Assembly (NCBI RefSeq): GCF_038443385.1
Contig: NZ_CP151726.1
Location: forward strand, 6,882,001-6,946,000
Direction of reading: 5' to 3'
Length of the DNA: 64,000 bases
Source of the DNA: Stieleria varia
GTDB lineage: Bacteria; Planctomycetota; Planctomycetia; Pirellulales; Pirellulaceae
Shown: positions 50,793 to 59,806 of the stretch, piece after piece
How positions within the stretch are numbered: the first letter of the stretch is position 1
How the letters are laid out: the number at the start of each line of letters is the position of its first letter
Notes under the pieces: model-generated
Told to the model about the DNA's origin: nothing
Seen by the model: only the letters and a program-made list of their open reading frames with translations
Databases searched by the model: none
Program-made: the position numbers and the translations under genes

Positions 50793-52184
50793 ATGAAAAC
50801 TGTGCGACACGAATTGGTGGTATTGGGTGGTGGACCGGCGGGATACGTGGCCGCGATCCGAGCAGGGCAACTGGGCATCGACGTCGCCTGCATCGACGAA
50901 AATCCCCGTTTCGGCGGCACTTGCCTGCGAGTCGGCTGCATCCCCAGCAAAGCACTGCTGGAATCGAGCCATCTGTACGAGGAAGCCAACCATCGGCTCG
51001 CCGAGCACGGCGTCAACGTTTCCGGAGTCAAGCTCGACTTGGCCAAAATGATGGATCGCAAGAATGAGATCGTCAGCACGCTCACCGGCGGCATCGACAT
51101 GCTTTTCAAAAAGAAAAACGTGACGGCGTATCGAGGCCGTGGCAAGCTGCGAGACGTGGAATCGATCATCGTCGATGGCGACGAACCCATGCTGGTGCAA
51201 GCCGACCGGATTTTGATCTGCTCGGGCAGCGTCCCCGCGAGCTTGCCCACGGTCGAGGAAGACAACGATCGCATCGGCAACAGCACCACGGCCCTGTCAT
51301 TTCCCGATGTGCCCGAGCGGTTGGTGGTCATCGGCGGCGGCTACATCGGCTTGGAATTGGGCAGCGTCTGGAACCGCTTGGGCAGCCAAGTCATTGTGCT
51401 GGAGGCCTTTGATCGTATCCTGCCAGGCATCGACCACGAGATCGGACAGCTCGCCCACCGCGCCCTGAAAAAACAAGGCCTTGAGTTTCACACCAACACA
51501 TTCGTCGCATCGGCCAAACGCGATGGCGATCAATGCGTGGTCGAAATCAAAGACGGTGATCCGATCCGCTGCGACCGCGTCCTGCTGGCCACCGGTCGTC
51601 GCCCGGCAACGGAGAACCTGGGGCTTGAAGCCATCGGGCTGGAAACCAACCGCCAAGGATTCATTCCCGTCAACGAAGACTTTGAGACGTCCGTTGAAAA
51701 CGTCTACGCGATCGGCGACTGCATCGGCGGGGCAATGCTGGCTCACAAAGCGATGGAGGAAGGCATCGTGTGCGTCGAGCGGATGGCCGGCATGGGCAGC
51801 CACATCAACTACGACGTCATCCCCGCGGTTGTCTACACACACCCCGAAATCGCCATGGTCGGCAAAACCGAGGACCAGCTCAAAGAAGCCGGGGTGGACT
51901 ACAAAAAGGGCACCTGCCCCTACGGAGCAAACGGTCGTGCTCGCACGTTGGGCGAACCCGATGGCCGAGTCAAAATCCTCGCGGACGCCAAAACGGACCG
52001 CGTCTTGGGAGTTCACATCATCGGCGCCCGCGCGGGTGATTTGATCGCCGAAGCCGCGGCGGCGATGGAGTTCGGTGCCAGCAGCGAAGACATCGCGAGA
52101 ACCTGTCACGCTCACCCCACGCTGTCGGAAGCCCTTCACGAAGCAGCCTTGGACGTCGAAAAACGGGCGATTCACACCGTCTGA
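50793..52184 (+). CDS. lpdA: Dihydrolipoyl dehydrogenase
   Basis: FAD-dependent disulfide reductase that reoxidises dihydrolipoamide with NAD. It has ELVVLGGGPAGYVAAIRAGQ (FAD), the redox-active pair in GGTCLRVGCIPSKALL, the NAD motif VIGGGYIGLELGSVW, YAIGDCIGGAMLAHKA and the catalytic His-Glu in CHAHPTLSEALHEAALD. 463 residues, normal length. No 2-oxo acid dehydrogenase E1/E2 genes lie next to it, so its complex is encoded elsewhere. Confidence 0.93.
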   Translation: MKTVRHELVVLGGGPAGYVAAIRAGQLGIDVACIDENPRFGGTCLRVGCIPSKALLESSHLYEEANHRLAEHGVNVSGVKLDLAKMMDRKNEIVSTLTGGIDMLFKKKNVTAYRGRGKLRDVESIIVDGDEPMLVQADRILICSGSVPASLPTVEEDNDRIGNSTTALSFPDVPERLVVIGGGYIGLELGSVWNRLGSQVIVLEAFDRILPGIDHEIGQLAHRALKKQGLEFHTNTFVASAKRDGDQCVVEIKDGDPIRCDRVLLATGRRPATENLGLEAIGLETNRQGFIPVNEDFETSVENVYAIGDCIGGAMLAHKAMEEGIVCVERMAGMGSHINYDVIPAVVYTHPEIAMVGKTEDQLKEAGVDYKKGTCPYGANGRARTLGEPDGRVKILADAKTDRVLGVHIIGARAGDLIAEAAAAMEFGASSEDIARTCHAHPTLSEALHEAALDVEKRAIHTV

Positions 52185-52412
52185 ATCGGCGTGGGAAAGC
52201 GTTCGGGCATCAGCCGTATCGCATGCAGGAAAGTTTCCAGCGGGTTAGACTGATTTCGCGGGAATGCATTGAGATTGCTTGAAAATGTCGTGGGCTGATC
52301 ACTCCCTGCCCGACAATTCCCTGAAATGTTCGGCCAGCAGCGGCCGTTTCAAGCAACGCGTTGATTCGTTCCCAAAACACTCGCCCGGCTCCTCTCCTCC
52401 CAAGGCATACCG

Positions 52413-53369
52413 ATGGTTGTTCGCCCCGCTTCGCTAGCCATGATCTTTCTCGTAGCCCTTTCGTGGCTCAGTTCTGTGACTCATTCGGCAGCGGATGAAC
52501 CCGCTGCTGACGCAACACCGCAATCCAGCATTCGCCACTCGTTCTTCGTCGCCGGTCCAGATTTTACGGGCATCATCGGCGAAGACGGCTCCAAGGAATG
52601 GGACTCCGGTCGCGGCGGCGCACGTGACGGTTGGGTCTTGCCCACAGGCAACGTCCTGATCGCCTGGAGCGATGTGGTCAAAGAATTCACGCCCGGCAAG
52701 ACCGTGGTTTGGGAATACAAGCTAGATCCGACCAACAAAGAAATCGGAACCGTGCAGCGACTCAAATCCGGCATGACGCTCGTCACCGAACTCGGCTCCA
52801 ACCCGCGACTGATGGAGATTGATTCCGACGGCAAAATCCAAGTCGAATTCCCGCTCCAACCAGAGACCGATAACGCGCACATGCAAACGCGTATGGCCAG
52901 GAAACTTGACAACGGTAACTACCTCGTACCACACCTGCTGGCCTTCAAAGTCAAGGAGTACACGCCAGAGGGCAAGGTCGTCAAGGAATTCGCGACCGAT
53001 GCCGAAGACTTGGGCGGCCGCGAAGCAAAGAATTGGCCCTTCACCGCCATCCGATTGGAAAACGGTAACACCCTGATTTGCTTGACCAACGGCAACAAGG
53101 TCATCGAAGTCGACGCGGAAGGTAACGTGGTTTGGAAAGTTTCCAACGAAGACCTGCCGGGCAACCCGATCGACGACGCCTGCGGCGGTCAACGCTTGCC
53201 CAATGGCAACACCGTCATCACCGCCTATCACGCAAAGAAAGGCGTCAAGCTGATGGAGGTCACCCCGGAGAAAGAACTCGTGTGGACTTACGAAGGCCCC
53301 AACCGAGTTCACCACTTCCAAATCCTGACCACCAACGGCCTACCCCTGATCGGCGATCCGCTGAAGTGA
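52413..53369 (+). CDS. Exported beta-propeller protein (PQQ-like/ASST-like repeats)
   Basis: A signal peptide (MIFLVALSWLSSVTHSAA) precedes about six short repeats of the type LPTGNVLIAWSD, LENGNTLICLTNGN, LPNGNTVITAYH, each followed by a strand such as VIEVDAEGNVVWKV. This is the pattern of small propellers related to arylsulfotransferase (ASST) or PQQ-like proteins. The active-site residues of those enzymes are not evident. Function unknown, probably extracytoplasmic. Confidence 0.75.
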   Translation: MVVRPASLAMIFLVALSWLSSVTHSAADEPAADATPQSSIRHSFFVAGPDFTGIIGEDGSKEWDSGRGGARDGWVLPTGNVLIAWSDVVKEFTPGKTVVWEYKLDPTNKEIGTVQRLKSGMTLVTELGSNPRLMEIDSDGKIQVEFPLQPETDNAHMQTRMARKLDNGNYLVPHLLAFKVKEYTPEGKVVKEFATDAEDLGGREAKNWPFTAIRLENGNTLICLTNGNKVIEVDAEGNVVWKVSNEDLPGNPIDDACGGQRLPNGNTVITAYHAKKGVKLMEVTPEKELVWTYEGPNRVHHFQILTTNGLPLIGDPLK

Positions 53370-53445
53370 TGACGCACCGCTCTGCGTGACCCGCAGCCGA
53401 AGGAGAACGCTGCGGGGCAATCACTCAGGTTCGAGAACCGTGTAC

Positions 53446-54234
53446 TCAAACGTCTTCGTCGACGCGGTACATTTCTCGCCAGGGAAGCTGGATGCCGCCG
53501 TCGATCGTTACCGTGCTGCCAGTGATGTATTCGTTCTCGGGATTACACAAAAAGACGACGCCGCGACCGATCTCTTCGGGCTTGCCCAGTCGGCCCCAAG
53601 GCAACTTGGCACCTTCGCGTTGCAGCGTTTCCTCGGTAAAGAACTTTCGTTCGCCGGGGGTGTCCGTCCAACCGGGATGGATCAGGTTGCAGCGGATGCG
53701 ATACTGCGCCAGCTCGCAAGCGGCTGTCTTGGCCATCTGATCGTTCGCCGCCTTGGCCATGTTGTACGCCATCGCGCCCGGGATCGCCATGTGAGCGTGC
53801 GGGCTGCTGATCACCACGATGTTTCCGCCATTGCCAGCGTCCACCATCTTCTGTGCACCCGCACGCACCAAATGAAACGCGCCCCACATGCTGACATCGA
53901 TCGTCTTGCGAAACTCGTCCAAATCCGATTCTAGCATCAAGTGGCGATCACTGTACGCCGCATTGCTGACCACGATATCGAGACCGCCAAGCAACGATAC
54001 GGACTCATTGATCAATCGTTCCACATCGGCTTGCACCGCCATGTCGGCGGCGACCTTGAATGCCTTGACGCCGAACTTCTCGCATTCGCCGATCACCTCG
54101 TCAGCCTGCCCCGCATGGCTTCGATAATTGATCACGACATCCGCGCCGGCCTTTGCCAACTCGATCGCGATCCCTCGTCCAATTCCCAGCGATGAACCAC
54201 TGATCACCGCGCGTTTGCCTTGCAAGCTACTCAT
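53446..54234 (-). CDS. Short-chain dehydrogenase/reductase
   Basis: 262-residue classic SDR of Rossmann fold. Cofactor motif AVISGSSLGIGRGIA (GxxxGIG), VVSNAAYS (NNAG variant), catalytic Ser in VVISSPHA and Tyr-Lys in AMAYNMAKAAND (YxxxK), and the C-terminal GSTVTIDGGIQLP. It resembles glucose-1-dehydrogenase-like SDRs, with NAD(P) preference not determined. Substrate unknown. Confidence 0.9.
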   Translation of the reverse strand: MSSLQGKRAVISGSSLGIGRGIAIELAKAGADVVINYRSHAGQADEVIGECEKFGVKAFKVAADMAVQADVERLINESVSLLGGLDIVVSNAAYSDRHLMLESDLDEFRKTIDVSMWGAFHLVRAGAQKMVDAGNGGNIVVISSPHAHMAIPGAMAYNMAKAANDQMAKTAACELAQYRIRCNLIHPGWTDTPGERKFFTEETLQREGAKLPWGRLGKPEEIGRGVVFLCNPENEYITGSTVTIDGGIQLPWREMYRVDEDV

Positions 54235-54576
54235 CGAAACTCTTTCTCTCCATCATCATGGGGTGCCAACTCACTCCGCCGGCGTCCGTTGGTGTCGTCA
54301 GCGTGGCAGAAGCCTAACCGCTGGGGGGAAAAAAATGTAGAAGCCGTAGCGGGTGCCCGGCGAACTTCTTTCGTTTCCGTCGCAAAACGCCATCGCCCTG
54401 GCCGCTTGCCGCGAAACACGGTGATTCCGCCGTGCCGGGGCCGTTTGACCCGTAGCCGAAGGCGTAGGAGACGCCACCAACCGGATTGCCCCGCAGAATT
54501 GATCGCCGATTCCGCCTGCGCCTTCGGTTGGACTGCTCAAAGTTTGGTGTTGTTTCTTTTTGGGTTTGCGCAAGCT
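54235..54576. other. Intergenic region leading into the tandem array
   Basis: No convincing gene. GGACTGCTCAAAGTTTGGTG at about 54530 is the inverted copy of the CACCAAACTTTGAGCAGTCC found at the end of each array unit, so an outer terminal repeat of the array element lies here. Confidence 0.55.
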
Positions 54577-55484
54577 TATGTCCCTACTGCCGGCGCAGCT
54601 GGTGGCCCCCAGTGAGCCTCAGGCGCTAGCCGTGGGCCTGAGGCGGATTGTGGTGCCAGCCCAGGCTAGCGCCTGAGGCTCACTTTGATCGCGATGCATG
54701 GAACAAAAACATGGACTGAAAAAACAATGTCAACACCAAACTTTGAGCAGTCCAGTGTATGTCCCTACTGCCGGCGCAGCTGGTGGCCCCCAGTGAGCCT
54801 CAGGCGCTAGCCGTGGGCCTGAGGCGGATTGTGGTGCCGGCCCACGGCTAGCGCCTGAGGCTCACTTTGATCGCGATGCATGGAACAAAAACATGGACTG
54901 AAAAACAATGTCAACACCAAACTTTGAGCAGTCCAGTGTATGTCCCTTCTGCCGGCGCAGCTGGTGGCCCCCAGTGAGCCTCAGGCGCTAGCCGTGGGCC
55001 TGAGGCGGATTGTGGTGCCGGCCCACGGCTAGCGTCTGAGGCTCACTTTGATCGCGATGCATGGAACAAAAACATGGACTGAAAAAACAATGTCAACACC
55101 AAACTTTGAGCAGTCCAGTGTATGTCCCTACTGCCGGCGCAGCTGGTGGCCCCCAGTGAGCCTCAGGCGCTAGCCGTGGGCCTGAGGCGGATTGTGGTGC
55201 CGGCCCACGGCTAGCGCCTGAGGCTCACTTTGATCGCGATGCATGGAACAAAAACATGGACTGAAAAAACAATGTCAACAACAAACTTTGAGCAGTCCAG
55301 TGTATGTCCCTACTGCCGGCGCAGCTGGTGGCCCCCAGTGAGCCTCAGGCGCTAGCCGTGGGCCTGAGGCGGATTGTGGTGCCGGCCCACGGCTAGCGCC
55401 TGAGGCTCACTTTGATCGCGATGCATGGAACAAAAACATGGACTGAAAAAACAATGTCAACAACAAACTTTGAGCAGTCCAGTC
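54577..55484. repeat. Tandem array of five ~181-bp palindromic units
   Basis: Units start TATGTCCCTACTGCCGGCGC at 54577, 54758, 54939, 55121 and 55303, period 181-182 bp, nearly identical. Each contains GTGAGCCTCAGGCGCTAGCC and the inverted GGCTAGCGCCTGAGGCTCAC separated by GGATTGTGGTGCC, so each unit can form a long hairpin (about 27-bp arms), and ends CAAACTTTGAGCAGTCCAGT. Single or partial relatives lie at 20848, 22678 and 37363. The array ends 200 bp before the regulator gene of the BMC locus. Confidence 0.93.
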
Positions 55485-55685
55485 TTCGGCTGCGGGTCAA
55501 ACAGGCAGCAGAGCCACGAAACTCGGCAATCCCGTGCTACCCATGTCTCAAAAAGCAACGAAACCACCACATGTTGCAAGATATTGCCCAGTCTTTGCAA
55601 GAATTTCACTATCAGGTGATTGATTTCTGTCACATCGTGAGAGAAGATTGTCGGCGAGGTTCAGTTTAGGAAGAATGAGTAAAGT
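55485..55685 (+). promoter_or_regulatory. Leader and probable promoter region of the BMC locus
   Basis: Between the tandem array and the regulator gene; it should carry the promoter, but no clear -35/-10 pair was identified. AGGAAG at 55668-55673 is a plausible ribosome binding site for TTG 55686. A five-codon frame ATGAGTAAAGTTTGTTGA (55675-55692) overlaps that start, with too short a spacing to be well translated. Confidence 0.4.
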
Positions 55686-56504
55686 TTGTTGAGCATCCCC
55701 ATCTCGACCGACGTTCGACGTGACCGGCTACGTCAAATGGTTCAAACCCAAGGATTTGCGTCCCTGGGAGAACTTGCTGCGTCGCTGGGTGTCAGCGATT
55801 CGACGATCCGCCGCGACCTGGAGCAGTTGGAGTCGGCTGGAGAAGCGAAGCGGACGCACGGCGGGGTATTTTGGACAGGCGACACCTCCACGATTCGGGC
55901 TTTTGAGAACCGAACGGACGAAATGTGGCCGGCCAAAGCGGCGATCGGAGTCGCCGCAGCAAACTTGATCGACGACCGAGACACGATCCTTTTGGATGGC
56001 GGCAGCACGACTTACGAGCTGGCGAGGAATCTCGTCGGACGGCCCCTACAAGTCGTCACCAACAGTCTGCCGATCGCGCACTTGCTCAGCAACAGCGCAT
56101 CGATCGACTTGGTGATGATCGGTGGATGCGTCCACGGTCGAACCGCGGTGACGATCGGCCCGCTCGCCGATTCGATGTTGCGGAGCCTGAATGTCGGCAA
56201 AGCGTTCTTGTCGGTCGCCGGCATCACATCGCGTGGTTACTTCAACAGCGACTTGATGCTCGTGGAAAGCGAGAAGGCGATGTTGGCGTCGGCAGACCAA
56301 ACCTTTGTGGTCACCGACCACTCCAAATTCGGCAAGGTCAGCTTGTCACGATTGTGCGGACTGGATCAGGTCAGCACCGTCATCACCGACTCGGACTTGG
56401 ATTCGTGTTGGAAAACAAAGTTGGAGCAAGCAGGGGTCAACCTAGTATTGGCTGCTGTCGCGGCGACGCAGCAGGGGGACTCCGATTCGGCAATGGAAGA
56501 TTGA
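55686..56504 (+). CDS. DeoR-family transcriptional regulator of the BMC locus
   Basis: N-terminal helix-turn-helix (RLRQMVQTQGFASLGELAAS, VSDSTIRRDLEQLESAGEA, KRTHGGVFW), followed by the sugar-phosphate-sensing DeoRC domain (DGGSTTYELARNL, VVTNSLPIAHLLS, MIGGCVHGRTAVTIGP). Proteins of this type bind a phosphorylated sugar and usually act as repressors. Its position as first gene points to control of the microcompartment operon by fuculose/rhamnulose-type phosphates (inference). TTG start at 55686 or 55689; no ATG fits. Confidence 0.9.
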   Translation: MLSIPISTDVRRDRLRQMVQTQGFASLGELAASLGVSDSTIRRDLEQLESAGEAKRTHGGVFWTGDTSTIRAFENRTDEMWPAKAAIGVAAANLIDDRDTILLDGGSTTYELARNLVGRPLQVVTNSLPIAHLLSNSASIDLVMIGGCVHGRTAVTIGPLADSMLRSLNVGKAFLSVAGITSRGYFNSDLMLVESEKAMLASADQTFVVTDHSKFGKVSLSRLCGLDQVSTVITDSDLDSCWKTKLEQAGVNLVLAAVAATQQGDSDSAMED

Positions 56505-56602
56505 AACAAGGCGTAGCCTGACCACAACAGCCAAGTCTGAAACGGCTGTTTCCTCATCACAAAACCATGTCAGTATTTTCTGACCACTGAAAAACATAGA
56601 AC

Positions 56603-57325
56603 ATGAGCACAGCATCGATCGATCGACAGACCATAGAAGCAATGGTCCGCAATGCGTTGCGACAATCGGCATCACCGGCACCAAGAACACGCTCGGGAAA
56701 TCCGCCCGGCTGGGTGAACGGGAAACCCAATCTACGTGTCAGCATCTCTGCTCGCCACGTGCACTTGACCGATGAGCATGTCGAGATCCTGTTCGGACCG
56801 GGCGCAAAACTGGAACCCGAGAAAGATCTCTACCAAGACGGCTTTTACGCAGCCAAACAAACGGTGATGGTCGTCGGTCCGCGTCGACGAATGCTGCCCA
56901 GTGTTCGCGTCCTCGGCCCCACCCGGCCTGCCAGCCAAGTCGAACTGGCGTTCACGGACTCCATCTCGCTCGGGATCGACGCCCCTGTGCGACACAGCGG
57001 CAAGATCGACGGCACGCCCGGTTGCGTATTGGTCGGGCCCGTCGGCAGCGTGCAGCTTCACCAAGGTGTGATTCGCGCCGCCCGACACGTGCACTTGAAC
57101 GATGCCGACGCAGAATTCTACGGCGTCCAAAACGGCGACATGATGCAACTCAAGATCGTCAGTCACGAATGCACAACAATCTTTGACGACGTTTTGGTTC
57201 GTCAAGATTCCGCGGCAAAGCTGGAAGTGCACATCGACACCGACGAAGGCAACGCGTGCCATTTGGATGCGGCAAGCGAAGTTCAGTTGCTGAAGATTTC
57301 CAGCGGATGTGCTTGCAAGCACTGA
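56603..57325 (+). CDS. pduL: PduL-type phosphotransacylase
   Basis: Converts acyl-CoA plus phosphate to acyl-phosphate and CoA inside the organelle. Two conserved zinc-binding motifs are present: [17 protein letters not shown] and [17 protein letters not shown], in the usual tandem barrel arrangement. The N-terminus [16 protein letters not shown] is an amphipathic helix of the kind that targets cargo into BMCs, followed by a Pro/Gly-rich linker. 240 residues, normal for BMC-associated PduL. In this context the substrate is probably lactyl-CoA. Confidence 0.93.
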   Translation: MSTASIDRQTIEAMVRNALRQSASPAPRTRSGNPPGWVNGKPNLRVSISARHVHLTDEHVEILFGPGAKLEPEKDLYQDGFYAAKQTVMVVGPRRRMLPSVRVLGPTRPASQVELAFTDSISLGIDAPVRHSGKIDGTPGCVLVGPVGSVQLHQGVIRAARHVHLNDADAEFYGVQNGDMMQLKIVSHECTTIFDDVLVRQDSAAKLEVHIDTDEGNACHLDAASEVQLLKISSGCACKH

Positions 57326-57431
57326 GCGATTCCATCCAATTCGCACAATTGTTTCCGATGGCACTCGATCCCGTTCTCGTTACTCAAACCAATCTTACTC
57401 TCCCCCCTGTTTCTATTGAGGCAAGTTTCTA

Positions 57432-57728
57432 ATGGCAAAGATAAGTGAAGCACTCGGCATGATCGAGACCAAAGGGTTTGTCTCCTTGGTCGAAGCCTGT
57501 GATGCAATGATGAAGGCAGCCAATGTTCAATTCATCGGCTGGGACAACATCGGTGGCGGCTTGGTCAGCGCGTTCGTCAGCGGCGATGTCGCTGCAGTGA
57601 AAGCGGCTACGGACGCAGGCGCTGCGGCAGCCGGACGCGTCGGTGAAGTCGTCAGCGTGCAAGTGATCCCACGTCCGCACGACGACTTGGCCAAGATCCT
57701 CAAGGCCGGCGCGCCAGCGAAGAAGTAA
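57432..57728 (+). CDS. BMC-H shell protein 1
   Basis: 98-residue single-domain BMC-H protein that forms hexameric facets. The sequence has the typical [20 protein letters not shown], the pore-side segment [20 protein letters not shown] and the C-terminal [14 protein letters not shown]. The short C-terminal Lys tail (APAKK) is not in the second paralog. Start ATG 57432 with GAGG upstream. Followed 58 bp later by the second BMC-H. Confidence 0.95.
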   Translation: MAKISEALGMIETKGFVSLVEACDAMMKAANVQFIGWDNIGGGLVSAFVSGDVAAVKAATDAGAAAAGRVGEVVSVQVIPRPHDDLAKILKAGAPAKK

Positions 57729-57786
57729 TTCGCTTCGTTCCCAACACTTTTTGAACAACAACACACAACTTTAGAAGAGCACTCCC

Positions 57787-58056
57787 ATGAATGATGCAAT
57801 CGGTTTGATTGAAACCAAAGGCCTGCTGGCGTTGATCGAAGCAACCGACGCGATGGCAAAATCCGCCAACGTCGAAATCACCAAACGCGTAGACATCGGT
57901 GGCGGTTTGGTCACGACCATTGTCAGCGGTGACGTCGGCAGCGTTCGCGCAGCGGTCGAAGCCGGAGCCAACGCAGCCGCAGCAGCCGGTGAATTGGTCA
58001 GCAGCCACGTGATCCCACGTCCCGCAGAGGGTTTGGCAAAGGCTTTTTTGTCCTAA
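57787..58056 (+). CDS. BMC-H shell protein 2
   Basis: 89-residue [44 protein letters not shown] and [15 protein letters not shown]. Clearly paralogous to the preceding shell gene, with a charged KRVD before the glycine pore loop where the other has WDN, so the pores may differ in selectivity. AGAAGAG lies upstream of the ATG. Confidence 0.95.
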   Translation: MNDAIGLIETKGLLALIEATDAMAKSANVEITKRVDIGGGLVTTIVSGDVGSVRAAVEAGANAAAAAGELVSSHVIPRPAEGLAKAFLS

Positions 58057-58211
58057 GCCGTCAAGAACTTGCTGACGCAGATCTTGCCGCCGCGACCGCA
58101 TCGGCGCTCACGCCCTCGGCGGTCTCACACGGCAAAGCTGCCCCCCCAGCAAGTCTTGACCAAACGATTCGTTCTCGACGCTTGCCGTTGTTTCCATCCT
58201 TTGAGGTTCCC

Positions 58212-59435
58212 GTGCTGATCCTTGTCGCCAATTTGGGCTCGACCAGCTTCAAATATCGCCTGTTCGAAATCTCCGACGATTGCAAAGTCGGCGACATTCA
58301 CAACGCCCGGTGCTTGGCACGCGGTGGAGTGGAGCGAATCGGCGATGCACAGAGTCCTTGCAAGGTAGAGATCGGCGACTGGAAAGACGAGCGAACGCTC
58401 ACGGTGCCCGATCACGGTGTTGCCGTCCAAGCTTGCTTGGACCAACTGACCGATCCGGATCACGGCGTTCTAAAAAGTGCAAGCGAAGTCGCGGCGATCG
58501 GTTTCAAAGCCGTTCACGGCGGACGAATCTCGGGCGTCTTCCGCGTGGACGATACCGTGCTCGATGCGATGGCGGAAATGAACGCCGCTGCACCGGCACA
58601 CAACCCGCCGTACATCGCAGCGATGAAAACGTTGCAACAACGGTTTCCCGATCTACCGCTCGTCGCAGCCTTTGAAACGGACTTTCACCAGACCGTTCCT
58701 GCGGCTCGACGAGAATACGCGATCCCACGCCAGTGGGCAGACGAGTTTCATGTTCGCAAATGGGGATTTCATGGTGCCAGCCACCGCTACATCTCCGTTC
58801 GCAGCGCAGAACTCTTGCAACGTGACGACGCACGCGTGATCTCTTGTCACCTCGGTGGCAGCAGTTCTCTCACCGCGATCGACTCAGGCAAGAGCGTGAT
58901 GACAACGATGGGCATGACGCCACAAACCGGTTTGCCGCAAAACAATCGGGTCGGCGATTTTGATCCGTTTGCCTTGCCGTTGATCATGCAACGAACCGGT
59001 TTGAGCCTGGAGGAGACGCTCGCGCAGTTGGCCAGCAAAGGTGGACTGTTGGGACTGAGCCAATCCAGTGGTGACATTCGCGACTTGCACGAGGGTGCCG
59101 CCCAGGGGAATGAAAGCTGCCAACTGGCACTGGACGTTTACGTTCAAGAAATCCGACGTCACATGGGCGGCATGATGGTCGCCCTGGGACGCGTCGACGC
59201 GATCGTGTTCACCGGTGGAATCGGCGAAAACGACGATGCAATCCGCTCGGCCGTTTGCAGCGGCTTGGAAGGATTTGGCATTGATGTCGACACGGCAGCC
59301 AACGGTTCGGGCAAAGGTGAGTTTGCTTTTCATTCGCCAGAGTCACGTACGGCGTTGTGGGTGATCCCGACGAATGAGGAAGTGATCGTGGCCAGTCAAT
59401 GTGTCCAAGTCCTTCAGCAGGACGGAGCAAACTAA
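58212..59435 (+). CDS. ackA: Acetate/propionate-type kinase of the BMC pathway
   Basis: Transfers the phosphate of an acyl-phosphate to ADP. Motifs: VANLGSTSFKYRLFE, GFHGASHRYIS, HLGGSSSLTAI, FTGGIGEND, all of the AckA family. Together with PduL it would turn lactyl-CoA into lactate plus ATP. The frame begins at TTG 58182, but GTG 58212 has GAGG five bases upstream and matches the family N-terminus (VLILVANLGST), giving 407 residues. The stop TAA is directly followed by the ATG of the next gene. Confidence 0.9.
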   Translation: MLILVANLGSTSFKYRLFEISDDCKVGDIHNARCLARGGVERIGDAQSPCKVEIGDWKDERTLTVPDHGVAVQACLDQLTDPDHGVLKSASEVAAIGFKAVHGGRISGVFRVDDTVLDAMAEMNAAAPAHNPPYIAAMKTLQQRFPDLPLVAAFETDFHQTVPAARREYAIPRQWADEFHVRKWGFHGASHRYISVRSAELLQRDDARVISCHLGGSSSLTAIDSGKSVMTTMGMTPQTGLPQNNRVGDFDPFALPLIMQRTGLSLEETLAQLASKGGLLGLSQSSGDIRDLHEGAAQGNESCQLALDVYVQEIRRHMGGMMVALGRVDAIVFTGGIGENDDAIRSAVCSGLEGFGIDVDTAANGSGKGEFAFHSPESRTALWVIPTNEEVIVASQCVQVLQQDGAN

Positions 59436-59753
59436 ATGTTTATCGCCAGAGTCACAGGATCGGTCGTCAGCAGCACCAAGGTGTCTTCGATGACCGGACA
59501 CAAGTTGATGGTCGTTGAGCCGTATCGGCTTGAGGAAAAGAAACGCAAGAGCCTGGTCACCACGGGACGTACCTTCATCGCCGTCGACACTCTCGGCGCC
59601 GGCGAGAATGACTACGTGTTGGTGGTCCAAGGCAGCAGTGCACGACTGACGCCGGAAACCAAAGAGTTGCCGATCGACGCGATGATCATCGGCATTGTGG
59701 ATCAAGTCCACATCGACAAAGCGAGCGTGTACGCCCGCAAAGACGAAAAGTAA
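59436..59753 (+). CDS. BMC-P (EutN/CcmL) vertex protein 1
   Basis: 105 residues of the pentameric vertex family: MFIARVTGSVVSSTKVSSMT, GHKLMVVEPYRL, FIAVDTLGAGENDYVLVVQG and the C-terminal DAMIIGIVDQVHID. It starts immediately after the kinase stop, so translation is coupled. One of three BMC-P paralogs in this operon. Confidence 0.95.
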   Translation: MFIARVTGSVVSSTKVSSMTGHKLMVVEPYRLEEKKRKSLVTTGRTFIAVDTLGAGENDYVLVVQGSSARLTPETKELPIDAMIIGIVDQVHIDKASVYARKDEK

Positions 59754-59806
59754 GTCCCTAAAGATCTCCCACTCATAGCGACGCGTTCCCAAACGCTGAA
59801 TCCAAT

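Noticed and set aside
54577-55484. CRISPR-like array
   Set aside because: Units are ~181 bp, contiguous and nearly identical along their whole length, with no unique spacers and no cas genes nearby.
55412-55669. 85-codon frame at the end of the tandem array
   Set aside because: Its first third is repeat sequence shared by all units and the rest resembles no protein; it looks accidental.
55675-55692. Five-codon leader frame overlapping the DeoR-type start
   Set aside because: The possible ribosome binding site is only about one base from its ATG, and no regulatory feature such as codon repeats is seen.
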